Shown piece by piece: positions 1 through 9,223 of a stretch of DNA of 64,000 bases (positions are counted from its first letter, which is position 1; each line of letters starts with the position of its first letter). The position numbers were made by a program, and so were the translations under genes. The notes under the pieces are model-generated. The model was given only the letters and a program-made list of their open reading frames with translations. It was not told the origin of the DNA and did not search any database. Source of the DNA: Pseudomonadota bacterium (GTDB lineage Bacteria > Pseudomonadota > Alphaproteobacteria > Sphingomonadales > Sphingomonadaceae); contig JAEXAY010000021.1 in NCBI GenBank assembly GCA_023457895.1, positions 124,001 through 188,000 of the forward strand, read 5' to 3'.

Positions 1-188
1 TCCAGCGCAGCAATCTCCGTCCTGATGAAGCTGTGACTTATCTTGGGATAGACATTGACCAGATAGGCCAGGTGACCCGACAATTCGGAACGGACCGGGG
101 CTTCGTCGTCAGGCACGGAGTTTACCGCCGCTCTCCAACCCGGTCCTGGCACGGCCGCTTCGGCATGATCATGTTCCGATAAATACAT
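1..188 (-). CDS. Glycosyltransferase, N-terminal part (runs off the left edge)
   Basis: Reading the minus strand from the ATG at 188 gives an uninterrupted frame of about 62 residues to the window edge. After a variable start (MYLSEHDHAEAA...) it contains LAYLVNVYPKISHSFIRTEI, the typical beginning of GT-B glycosyltransferases of family GT4 used in exopolysaccharide synthesis. An AGGA lies about 12 nt upstream of the ATG. It is divergent from the cell wall hydrolase and next to sugar transferase and dTDP-rhamnose genes, so it probably adds a sugar to a lipid-linked polysaccharide repeat unit. Catalytic residues lie outside the window, so donor and acceptor cannot be inferred. Confidence 0.75.
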   Translation of the reverse strand, partial: MYLSEHDHAEAAVPGPGWRAAVNSVPDDEAPVRSELSGHLAYLVNVYPKISHSFIRTEIAAL

Positions 189-457
189 AAACGCAAACGA
201 TCCTGTTCTCCCCCAGTATGAACCAACGGCAGGGGAACGGACATTCGTATTTTTCCTTACCAAATATGTGTTCTGGCTCGTCCTCATGGAAAGCCATGAA
301 GGCAATTCCGTTGGCGAATTTGCACCTGTTTTTTGACGATAGGAATGGCCGCGACATCGGACCAATCTCTGCTTGGAAACTGGAGTCTCGAGATGAAGTC
401 TTGCCCTTGCAGAACCTCACCGCCCTGCCCCACAGGCAGTCCGGACTGATCGGCGTC

Positions 458-1810
458 ATGCCCGCCCTGACCTTGCGCGCCCCGCGACGGGTTGTAACGA
501 AGGCTGGCGAGCCGGGCCGGTTGCGGTTCCGCAAGGTCCGCTCGGGAAGGCAAATCCTGTTGCCGGCGCTTGCCGGTCTCGGGCTTGGCTGCAACGCACT
601 TTTTGGGACCCCGGCAAGCAGCGTAGGGAAAGACCTTCAAGGCTACGCAGTAGCGAACGCCCCCTACGTGCTGCCCGGCAAAATTCAGGCGTCTGCGGCA
701 ATCCTGCCGCTAGAGACCCTTGAATTGCCGGCCGAAGCCTTGCCCGCTTCCTCCGGCAAGGCGGCAGATCTTGCCCGGGCCATTAACGCAGGTGTGCCTT
801 TTACGCCGCTCAGCGCCATTCCGGCGCGCCCATTCCTCTGGGCCGACGGAGTCATGGATCGCGAACGCGCGACGGATTGCCTCGCAGCGGCCGCCTATTA
901 TGAGGCCGGTACCCGGCCTGCCGATCAGCGCGCGGTAATGCAGGTGGTGCTTAACCGGGTTCGGCACAGCGCATTCCCACGGACAGTTTGCGGCGTCGTG
1001 TTCCAGGGCTCGGATCGGTCCACCGGCTGCCAGTTCACCTTCACCTGCGATGGCGCGATGCTGCGCCGACAGCCTTCATCGGAAACCTGGACGCGGGCGC
1101 GCCTGACCGCGCTCGAAATGCTCACCGGCCGCGTCGAACCCGTCGTCGGCAATGCGACCCACTATCATACAGACTGGGTGCATCCGGTGTGGAGCAGCCG
1201 GATGCTGAAAATCGCGGCGGTCGACACCCATTTGTTCTTTCGCTGGCGTGGCCGGGCGGGCGAGCCTCAAGCCTTTGCGAGCCGCTACTCGGGTGTGGAG
1301 CCCTCCATTACCAAGATGGCGCTATTGTCATTTTCGCACCGCGATAATGCACTTCCGGCCTCCCCCGCCTCGAATGACAGCCATATTGCGCACCTGACGC
1401 GTCCGGATTTCGAGACGTCAGACAGCAATCGGGTGCCAGCCGGGCTGTCAGGCATCGTCCCCCAACCCGTCAGGGTTGGTTCTTCGCTGACCGCGAGGGC
1501 GGAACCACTCCCCGACCAGACGCGCACGCCCGATGCCGACGTCTTTCTCGTCGCGCTCGATGGGTCGATGGGGCCGGACAGCTTCCTGCAACATGCCCAA
1601 CAGCACTGTGCCGGCAAGTCCAGCTGCCGTTTCTTCGGCTGGACCAATGCGGCGCGCAAAGCGACGAAATTCCCCGTTTCCGGCGCCTCAATCGATGCCC
1701 TTTCCTTCAGTTTCATTCGTGCTGGTTCGGGCGATGCGGGCAAGGCGCGATGGAATTGTAACGAATTCCCCCGTGACGACCGGGCGCAGTGCCTGCGGCG
1801 CGGGGGGTGA
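458..1810 (+). CDS. Cell wall hydrolase, SleB/CwlJ (Hydrolase_2) type
   Basis: A predicted peptidoglycan hydrolase. The core, about residues 133-245 from this start, has DCLAAAAYYEAGTRPADQRA followed by VMQVVLNRVRHSAFP, CQFTF and THYHTDWVHP; the Glu of YYEAG fits the catalytic acid of SleB-like enzymes. A basic stretch and a hydrophobic segment (ILLPALAGLGLGCNALFG) near the N-terminus suggest a membrane anchor. The frame is open back to an ATG at 218, but those 80 residues look non-coding and lower in GC, so I prefer the ATG at 458; 296 (GGAAAG upstream) is another candidate. The last 100 residues, from about DADVFLVALDG, form a separate Cys-containing region I do not recognise. It stands 18 bp before the sugar transferase gene. 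Confidence 0.8.
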   Translation: MPALTLRAPRRVVTKAGEPGRLRFRKVRSGRQILLPALAGLGLGCNALFGTPASSVGKDLQGYAVANAPYVLPGKIQASAAILPLETLELPAEALPASSGKAADLARAINAGVPFTPLSAIPARPFLWADGVMDRERATDCLAAAAYYEAGTRPADQRAVMQVVLNRVRHSAFPRTVCGVVFQGSDRSTGCQFTFTCDGAMLRRQPSSETWTRARLTALEMLTGRVEPVVGNATHYHTDWVHPVWSSRMLKIAAVDTHLFFRWRGRAGEPQAFASRYSGVEPSITKMALLSFSHRDNALPASPASNDSHIAHLTRPDFETSDSNRVPAGLSGIVPQPVRVGSSLTARAEPLPDQTRTPDADVFLVALDGSMGPDSFLQHAQQHCAGKSSCRFFGWTNAARKATKFPVSGASIDALSFSFIRAGSGDAGKARWNCNEFPRDDRAQCLRRGG

Positions 1811-1828
1811 ATTCCGGATGAAAAGCCC

Positions 1829-3250
1829 ATGAGCAGCAGACCTCTTGCCACCACATCAATGACGATGAACGGCCCGGCCCCAAGCTTTCGCCAGTCAGCC
1901 ACCGTGCATTACCGCCGCCGGTCGTCAAAGGAACTCGCGCGGCTGTGGCTCGCATTCATCCTTATCCTGCTTGACGTGCTGGTAATCCAGATCGCCTTTC
2001 TGGCAATCGATATGCTGTTCGTCGGTACGCCGGTGCAGGTCGGGCTCTCCATCGCCATGGGAACGGTTATCCCGATCTTTCTCATCTGCGCCTTCATGCT
2101 GCGTGCCTATTCCGGACCTGCCATCCTTAATGCGGGTCTTTCTGTGGGGCGTGCCCTGCAGGCTCTGGCGACGAGCGCGGCCGTTCTGGGACTCATATTA
2201 TTTTCTCTTGATGTCGGGCCCGGGATCTCCCGTACTGGCATGGCGCTGACGATCGGGATTTCCGCCCTGTTGATCGCCTGCATTCACTATTTTTACGCGA
2301 AATATGTGCGTGGTCAGCTGGGCGATTCTTTCCAGTCGATCGTCGAATTGTGCGATGGCTCGGTGCCGCGCCCGGGCGGGTGCGAAAGCGGCCTCGATAC
2401 GCGCTTCTTCTTTGACCCCCTCTACCCCAGCCCCGCCAGCTTTGACCGGCTGGCCAATGTCATCAGCGGCGCCGACCGCGTGATCGTTCATTGCGGCAAA
2501 GCGCGCCGCGCAGCCTGGGCCGATGTCCTCCAAGGCATGAATGTACATGCCGAGTTCATCGCCGGGGAGTGGGCGGATATCCGCCCGCTCGGCATCGGGG
2601 AGCATAAGGGCGAGCGAACCGTCGTTGTCGCACGCGGACCGCTAAACCTGCATGACCGGGTCATAAAGCGCTGTTTCGACATCGCCTTTTCCGCGACCGC
2701 GCTGATTGCCCTCGCGCCGCTGCTGGTCGTCGTCGCCATCATCATCCGGCTGGATAGCAAGGGCCCCATATTCTTTGTCCAGCCTCGCATCGGCCGGAAC
2801 AACAAACTCTTCAACCTGATCAAGTTTCGCAGCATGCGGCAGGATTTATGTGACAGGGACGGTGCGCTGTCGACCTGCCGTCAGGACAGTCGCGTGACCC
2901 GGGTGGGGCATTTCATCCGCCGCACCAGCATTGATGAACTGCCACAACTGATCAACATCCTGAAAGGCGATATGAGCGTTGTCGGACCCCGTCCGCATGC
3001 GGTCAGTTCCACTGCGGACGACCGCCTCTTCTGGGACATCGACAATCGTTACTGGCATCGCCACGCCTGCCGGCCCGGCCTGACCGGCCTTGCCCAAATT
3101 CAGGGGCTGCGCGGCGCAACCGCATGCGCCCGAGACCTCACCGACCGTGTGGCGGCCGACCTCGAATATCTCCAGCGGTGGTCCTTCTGGAGCGACATCA
3201 AGATCATTTGCAGGACCTTCAAGGTCATCTGCCATGCAAACTCCTTCTAG
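1829..3250 (+). CDS. Polyprenyl-phosphate sugar-1-phosphate transferase (EPS priming enzyme)
   Basis: A membrane enzyme that starts polysaccharide assembly by moving a hexose-1-phosphate from UDP-sugar to undecaprenyl phosphate (WcaJ/ExoY/GelB type). The N-terminal half has four or five hydrophobic segments (residues ~30-155). The C-terminal bacterial sugar transferase domain starts near residue 275 (KRCFDIAFSATALIALAPLL). It shows GPIFFVQPRIGRNN, FNLIKFRSM, RRTSIDELPQLINILKGDMS, VVGPRPH and RPGLTGLAQIQG, all hallmarks of the family. At 473 residues it has normal full length. The rml genes behind it supply dTDP-rhamnose, which suggests a rhamnose-containing exopolymer; the sugar it transfers cannot be read from the sequence. 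Confidence 0.92.
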   Translation: MSSRPLATTSMTMNGPAPSFRQSATVHYRRRSSKELARLWLAFILILLDVLVIQIAFLAIDMLFVGTPVQVGLSIAMGTVIPIFLICAFMLRAYSGPAILNAGLSVGRALQALATSAAVLGLILFSLDVGPGISRTGMALTIGISALLIACIHYFYAKYVRGQLGDSFQSIVELCDGSVPRPGGCESGLDTRFFFDPLYPSPASFDRLANVISGADRVIVHCGKARRAAWADVLQGMNVHAEFIAGEWADIRPLGIGEHKGERTVVVARGPLNLHDRVIKRCFDIAFSATALIALAPLLVVVAIIIRLDSKGPIFFVQPRIGRNNKLFNLIKFRSMRQDLCDRDGALSTCRQDSRVTRVGHFIRRTSIDELPQLINILKGDMSVVGPRPHAVSSTADDRLFWDIDNRYWHRHACRPGLTGLAQIQGLRGATACARDLTDRVAADLEYLQRWSFWSDIKIICRTFKVICHANSF

Positions 3251-3304
3251 GCCACGATGATGGACATGCCCTCTCGCCACCACTCTCCGATCGAAAGTCC
3301 AAGC

Positions 3305-3889
3305 ATGTATTTTCGTTCGACCGAAATTGAGGACGTCGTCCTCATCCTGCCCGGCCGGATCATGGATGCGAGGGGATATTTTTCGGAAACGTTTCGGGAC
3401 GATCTGTTCAAGGAAAACGTCGCGCCTGTTGACTTCGTTCAGGAGAACCAGTCCTTCTCCTCCGAAATCGGAACCGTGCGGGGTCTGCATTATCAGACCG
3501 AGCCTCACGCCCAGGGCAAACTGGTTCGATGCCTGTCAGGTGCTATCCTGGACGTCGCGGTCGACCTGCGTAAGGCATCGCCAACCTATGGCCGCCATGT
3601 CCGGCGGGAATTATCGGCCGAAAATGGACTACAGCTGTGGATTCCTCCTGGATTTGCGCACGGCTTCTGCACGCTCTCACCATCCACCACCGTCTTCTAC
3701 AAGGTCACGGATTATTACAGTCCCGATCATGACCGCGGAGTTCAATGGAACGATCCTGCCCTGGCGATCAAGTGGCCGGTTTCTTCAGACGGGGCGATTC
3801 TTTCTGACAAGGACAGGAGCCATCCACGTCTCGCGGATGCGGAAATCGATCTGTCCGGTCTCAACCCCAACGAATATTTTGTGGAGTAG
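3305..3889 (+). CDS. rfbC: dTDP-4-dehydrorhamnose 3,5-epimerase
   Basis: RmlC, third step of dTDP-L-rhamnose synthesis: epimerises dTDP-4-keto-6-deoxyglucose at C3 and C5. A cupin-fold enzyme of 194 residues from this start. Visible motifs are MDARGYFSETFRDDLF, FVQENQSFS and RGLHYQTEPHAQGKLVRC (His of LHYQ is the catalytic base in the family), then LDVAVDLRKASPTYG, WIPPGFAHGFCTLS and YKVTDYYSPDHDRGVQWNDP. The frame extends upstream to an ATG at 3257, but the extra 16 residues do not resemble family members, so the ATG at 3305 is preferred. It is 3 bp from rfbB, in an rmlC-B-D-A operon. Confidence 0.93.
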   Translation: MYFRSTEIEDVVLILPGRIMDARGYFSETFRDDLFKENVAPVDFVQENQSFSSEIGTVRGLHYQTEPHAQGKLVRCLSGAILDVAVDLRKASPTYGRHVRRELSAENGLQLWIPPGFAHGFCTLSPSTTVFYKVTDYYSPDHDRGVQWNDPALAIKWPVSSDGAILSDKDRSHPRLADAEIDLSGLNPNEYFVE

Positions 3890-3892
3890 TTC

Positions 3893-4951
3893 ATGCGTGT
3901 ACTGGTCACAGGAGGCGCTGGATTTATCGGATCGGCCGTCATCCGTCATCTTGTCGGGAATAGAGGCTATGATGTTCTCAACGTCGACAAGCTCACCTAT
4001 GCGGGCAATCTCTCGTCCCTATCCTCCATAACGGGAAACCGCTCCTATCGTTTTCTGAAGGCTGACATCTGCGATCGGGCCGCCATGCAGCAGGCTTTCT
4101 ACACCTTCCGGCCCGACCGGGTCATGCATCTGGCTGCGGAAAGCCACGTCGACCGCTCGATCAGCGATGCGCAAAACTTCATCGACACGAATGTGGTCGG
4201 AACCTTCACGCTGCTCGAATGCGCGCGGCAATATTGGTCGGGCTTATCGGGCACCGAGCGCGGCGAGTTTCGGTTCCTTCACGTTTCCACCGACGAAGTT
4301 TATGGGTCCTTGGGAGACGAAGGTCTTTTCTCCGAGCATACGCCCTATGATCCCTCCTCGCCCTATTCCGCTTCCAAAGCCGCATCAGACCATCTCGCGA
4401 AATCCTGGGCTCGAACCTATCATATGCCCGTCATCGTATCCAATTGCTCCAACAATTATGGACCCTATCATTTTCCCGAAAAGTTGATCCCGCTCGCCAT
4501 CCTCAATGCTGCGGAACAAAGAAAGCTCCCCATATATGGCAGCGGAAGCAATGTCCGCGACTGGCTGTACGTCGAAGACCATGCACGCGCGCTGGACATG
4601 ATCGCAGAGCGCGGCCGGGTTGGCGAAACCTATAATGTTGGTGGCCGGAACGAGCGCCGCAATATCGACGTAGTGAGACGTATCTGCGCGATCATGGATT
4701 GGGTCCGTCCCCAGCATGCGCCTCACGATCGCCTCATCACCTATGTCACCGATCGTCCCGGACATGATGCCCGATATGCGATCGACGCCTCAAAGCTGGA
4801 AAAGGAACTAGGCTGGAAGGCGGAGGACAATTTCGATTCAGGCATTGAAAAAACAGTCCGTTGGTACCTCGACAATGAATGGTGGTGGGCACCTTTGCGT
4901 CAGAGCTACGAGGGCGAACGTCTTGGTCTTGTTGCTGCGGGAGCGCGATAA
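3893..4951 (+). CDS. rfbB: dTDP-glucose 4,6-dehydratase
   Basis: RmlB, second step of dTDP-L-rhamnose synthesis; an NAD-dependent extended short-chain dehydrogenase. Residues 1-15 carry the Rossmann motif (MRVLVTGGAGFIGSAV). Further on are NVDKLTYAGNLSSL, HLAAESHVDRSI, the catalytic STDEVYGSLG and YSASKAASDHL (Tyr-x-x-x-Lys), and NCSNNYGPYHFPEKLIPL. At 352 residues it is of normal family length. Its stop codon shares one base with the rfbD start (TAATG), which implies translational coupling. An ATG four bases after the rfbC stop is the obvious start. Confidence 0.96.
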   Translation: MRVLVTGGAGFIGSAVIRHLVGNRGYDVLNVDKLTYAGNLSSLSSITGNRSYRFLKADICDRAAMQQAFYTFRPDRVMHLAAESHVDRSISDAQNFIDTNVVGTFTLLECARQYWSGLSGTERGEFRFLHVSTDEVYGSLGDEGLFSEHTPYDPSSPYSASKAASDHLAKSWARTYHMPVIVSNCSNNYGPYHFPEKLIPLAILNAAEQRKLPIYGSGSNVRDWLYVEDHARALDMIAERGRVGETYNVGGRNERRNIDVVRRICAIMDWVRPQHAPHDRLITYVTDRPGHDARYAIDASKLEKELGWKAEDNFDSGIEKTVRWYLDNEWWWAPLRQSYEGERLGLVAAGAR

Positions 4952-5868
4952 TGACGATTCGCTGTGCAGTGACCGGCATCACTGGACAGGTGGCACGCTC
5001 CTTAGCCGAGCGCGCTTCCCATCGTCGGGGGATAGAGGTGATCCTGTTAGGCAGGCCGCGGCTTGATCTTGCCGTAACGCGACATATTGAGCAGGAGCTT
5101 ACCGCCACAGCGCCGGACGTCATCGTGTCAGCGGCCGCCTATACGGCGGTCGACAAGGCCGAAACAGATCCCGTTAACGCCTTCGCCATCAATGCTTCCG
5201 CCCCGGAGAAGGTGGGTAAGATGGCAAAGAAGCTGGGCGTCCCGGTTATCCATTTATCGACCGACTATATATTCGACGGCCAGAAACAGGGCTCCTACCA
5301 AGAGAACGACCCGGCCGCACCGATCAATATCTATGGCCGCTCCAAGCTGGAAGGTGAGCAGCGTCTTGCGGAGTCCGGGGCCGAGCATGTCATTCTGCGA
5401 ACCGCTTGGGTATATAGCCCGTTCGGCACCAATTTTCTCAAGACCATGCTACGACTGGCCGGGGACTGCGAAGAAATCAACGTCGTCGCCGACCAGACTG
5501 GCAATCCGACCTCCGCGCTGGATATCGCCGATGCGGTGCTTGAGATTGCGCATCGTCTCTTGATCTCAAGCGATCCCGATTTGCGCGGCATATTTCATAT
5601 GGCTGCGCAAGGTGACGCCAACTGGGCCGAATTCGCGGCGGCGATTTTTGAAGCTTCGCAAGTTGCAGGCGGACCATTTGCGAATGTGCGCCCGATTGCG
5701 GCGCGTGATTATCCAGTCGCAGCCAGACGGCCGCCCAATTCCCGTCTGGATTGTTCGAAGCTTGCGGCAACATATCAGCTTCAGCTTCCCCACTGGCGCA
5801 GTTCCGTCAACGCGGTAACCAAGCGGCTTGTCTCCGCCCAGGCACGGACACGGAGAGCGGTGGCATGA
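4951..5868 (+). CDS. rfbD: dTDP-4-dehydrorhamnose reductase
   Basis: RmlD, last step of dTDP-L-rhamnose synthesis (NAD(P)H reduction at C4). 305 residues. The nucleotide-binding loop is modified to TGITGQVARSLAE; then come VVSAAAYTAVDKAETDP, HLSTDYIFDGQ, YGRSKLEGEQ (Tyr-x-x-x-Lys), RTAWVYSPFGTNFLKTML and VADQTGNPTSALDIA. The open frame begins further upstream at 4879, but the ATG at 4951 overlaps the rfbB stop and gives the normal N-terminus. The 3' end overlaps rfbA (ATGA). Confidence 0.95.
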   Translation: MTIRCAVTGITGQVARSLAERASHRRGIEVILLGRPRLDLAVTRHIEQELTATAPDVIVSAAAYTAVDKAETDPVNAFAINASAPEKVGKMAKKLGVPVIHLSTDYIFDGQKQGSYQENDPAAPINIYGRSKLEGEQRLAESGAEHVILRTAWVYSPFGTNFLKTMLRLAGDCEEINVVADQTGNPTSALDIADAVLEIAHRLLISSDPDLRGIFHMAAQGDANWAEFAAAIFEASQVAGGPFANVRPIAARDYPVAARRPPNSRLDCSKLAATYQLQLPHWRSSVNAVTKRLVSAQARTRRAVA

Positions 5869-6743
5869 AGGGCATCATTCTCGCCGGAGGGAGCGGCACG
5901 CGGCTGCATCCCATGACGCTGGTGACATCGAAACAGTTGCTGCCCGTTTATGACAAGCCGATGATTTACTACCCTCTGTCCACTCTGATGCTCGCCGGAA
6001 TTCGCGACATATTGATTATTTCAACGCCGCATGATCTTCCCAATTTCCAGAAACTTCTGGGCGACGGCTCGGCTTGGGGAATATCGCTGAGCTATGCCGA
6101 GCAACCCGATCCAGGCGGATTAGCCCAAGCCTATATCATCGGCGCGGATTTTGTGGGATCGAGCCGGTCATGCCTGATCCTTGGCGACAACATATTTTAT
6201 GGTCACGGGATCACCGACCTGTTTTATCGCGCTGCAAGCCGAACCACTGGCGCAACCGTGTTCGGCTATCATGTCCACGACCCACAACGCTATGGCGTCG
6301 TCGAATTCGACTCTGCCATGAATGCGATCTCGATCGAGGAAAAACCGCAGTCACCCAAATCGAACTGGGCCGTCACGGGTCTATATTTTTACGACGCGGG
6401 CGTGATCGATATCGCGGCCAGCCTGAAACCATCGGCGCGGGGTGAACTCGAAATTACCGATATCAATAAATTTTACCTGGAGCGCGGCAACCTCACCGTC
6501 GAGTTGATGGGCCGCGGTTATGCCTGGCTCGACACAGGAACGCCCGATAGCCTCCAGGAAGCGGGAGATTTCGTCCGGACGCTACAAAAGCGCCAGGGTA
6601 TCAAGATAAGCTGCCCGGAAGAAATTGCATGGCGTAAAGGCTTCATCAGCACGGACGAACTGGAACGACTCAGCCAGATGCTCGGAAAGAGCGAGTATGG
6701 AACCTATCTCCATGCTCTCACCCAAGAGCTGAAAGCCGCGTAA
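5865..6743 (+). CDS. rfbA: Glucose-1-phosphate thymidylyltransferase
   Basis: RmlA, first step of dTDP-L-rhamnose synthesis: makes dTDP-glucose from dTTP and glucose-1-phosphate. From the ATG at 5865 (overlapping the rfbD stop as ATGA) the protein starts MKGIILAGGSGTRLHPMT, the classical nucleotidyltransferase signature. It continues SKQLLPVYDKPMIYYPLSTL, CLILGDNIFYGHG, YGVVEFD, IEEKPQSPKSNWAVTGLYFYD and ELEITDINKFYL, ending at 292 residues, the usual length. This closes the complete four-gene rhamnose operon. No T-tailed hairpin is seen in the 50 bp before the convergent next gene. Confidence 0.96.
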   Translation: MKGIILAGGSGTRLHPMTLVTSKQLLPVYDKPMIYYPLSTLMLAGIRDILIISTPHDLPNFQKLLGDGSAWGISLSYAEQPDPGGLAQAYIIGADFVGSSRSCLILGDNIFYGHGITDLFYRAASRTTGATVFGYHVHDPQRYGVVEFDSAMNAISIEEKPQSPKSNWAVTGLYFYDAGVIDIAASLKPSARGELEITDINKFYLERGNLTVELMGRGYAWLDTGTPDSLQEAGDFVRTLQKRQGIKISCPEEIAWRKGFISTDELERLSQMLGKSEYGTYLHALTQELKAA

Positions 6744-6793
6744 CACGATTTCGGTTGCATAACTGGCCGGTCAAAATGATCCGGCTGATAATC

Positions 6794-7453
6794 TCACAAA
6801 TGATGGTGCCGGTCATAGGCCGGCAGAGCAATGCCGCGAGCGATGGCAAGGCCGCGCAGGGCAAAACCGGCGACGGCAGCGATAATCGCGGCGATCCAGA
6901 AGCCGGTTCCGGCCAGAAGCAGGATAACGAACAGCCCGGCTGCCAGCGCTGAGGCGGTCACGTAAAGCTCGGGCCGCATCAGGATTGAAGGTTCGTGCGC
7001 GAGCATATCGCGGATGATGCCGCCGACGCAGCCGGTGATCACCCCCATCATCGCGGCAGTGAGCGGGTCGACGTCATAAGCCAGCGCCTTGGCGGCCCCG
7101 AACACCGAATAGGCGGCGAGCCCGGCGGCATCGAACCAATCGAGCGCGCGGCTCTCCCCGTTCGGGCCGAACCACCAGCGCATCGGCGTGAACCACACCA
7201 GCAAGGCGAGTCCGAGACAGAGCGGCGCGACCCAGGTGGCCTGAATCCAGAATACCGGCGCACCGATCAGGAGGTCGCGCACCGTTCCGCCGCCGACGCC
7301 GGTCGCGACCGCAAAAAACACGAAGGTGACAAATGTCTGGCCGCGTTTCGCTGCTGCGAGCGCGCCAGACAATGCGAACACGCCGATGCCGATCATGTCG
7401 AGGATCGGCAGCAGCGCGGGCGCGAGCTGGGCGGGCAGATCGGCGGAGGGCAT
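6794..7453 (-). CDS. TRIC-type cation channel family protein (YadS/UPF0126)
   Basis: A small inner-membrane protein of 219 residues with about seven hydrophobic helices. It shows the twofold internal repeat of the family. The first half has IGIGVFALSGALAAAKRG and GVGGGTVRDLLIG; the second half has AAYSVFGAAKALAYD and VTGCVGGIIRDMLAHEPS-like sequence. Bacterial relatives of TRIC channels conduct monovalent cations, but the physiological role of the sphingomonad proteins is unknown to me. The longer open frame to 7639 overlaps lpdA; the ATG at 7453, 17 bp after the lpdA stop, is the likely start. It may be the last gene of the suc operon. Confidence 0.85.
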   Translation of the reverse strand: MPSADLPAQLAPALLPILDMIGIGVFALSGALAAAKRGQTFVTFVFFAVATGVGGGTVRDLLIGAPVFWIQATWVAPLCLGLALLVWFTPMRWWFGPNGESRALDWFDAAGLAAYSVFGAAKALAYDVDPLTAAMMGVITGCVGGIIRDMLAHEPSILMRPELYVTASALAAGLFVILLLAGTGFWIAAIIAAVAGFALRGLAIARGIALPAYDRHHHL

Positions 7454-7470
7454 CGCGCCGCTCGGTCCGG

Positions 7471-8871
<1,401 letters not shown>

Positions 8872-8912
8872 ATTGGGTCCTTCGTTTTTCTGTCCTCAAC
8901 CGTTGGTCCGGA

Positions 8913-9212
8913 TCAATTCACGGGCAAGCCCTGTTCCTTGAGGCAGGCATTGCCGGCTTCCATCATCTGTTCCTGGGATACGCCCAGCAGTTCACTTCCC
9001 GAATATTTTTCGGCCAGCTTGTTTGCCGAACAAGTGCAAAGCTTTCTGGCAATCGCTGGAGCAGCCCCCGTCTTGACCGCAGAAGTGGTGCAGCTGTTAG
9101 TGAATTCCTCCAGAAAGCGTTTTTCAACGCCTTCGTCAAAACCCTTTTTCGCTTCGCCGCACGCAGTGAGGCTCAGCGGAATGGCTGCCAGAATGATCAT
9201 TATAGCGCGCAT
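8913..9212 (-). CDS. Small secreted lipoprotein of unknown function
   Basis: A 99-residue protein. The signal sequence MRAIMIILAAIPLSLTACGE ends in a lipobox (LTAC), so the mature part should be a membrane-anchored lipoprotein beginning at Cys18. The rest is about 80 residues with four further cysteines, two of them in KLCTCSANKLAEKYSG, and a Lys/Glu-rich start (EAKKGFDEGVEKRFLEEF). I do not recognise a family. It lies between sucB (12 bp) and lpdA (41 bp) in the suc operon, but an envelope lipoprotein has no obvious place in the dehydrogenase complex, so the linkage may be only one of expression. Confidence 0.75.
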   Translation of the reverse strand: MRAIMIILAAIPLSLTACGEAKKGFDEGVEKRFLEEFTNSCTTSAVKTGAAPAIARKLCTCSANKLAEKYSGSELLGVSQEQMMEAGNACLKEQGLPVN

Positions 9213-9223
9213 CAGGTCTCCCC

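Noticed and set aside
218..457. 80-residue N-terminal extension of the cell wall hydrolase
   Set aside because: Composition is unlike coding sequence of this genome and a plausible anchor helix follows the ATG at 458; kept only as an alternative start.
6764..6785. Terminator between rfbA and the TRIC gene
   Set aside because: Only a 5-bp stem (gccgg / ccggc) with a 10-nt loop and no T-run on either strand.
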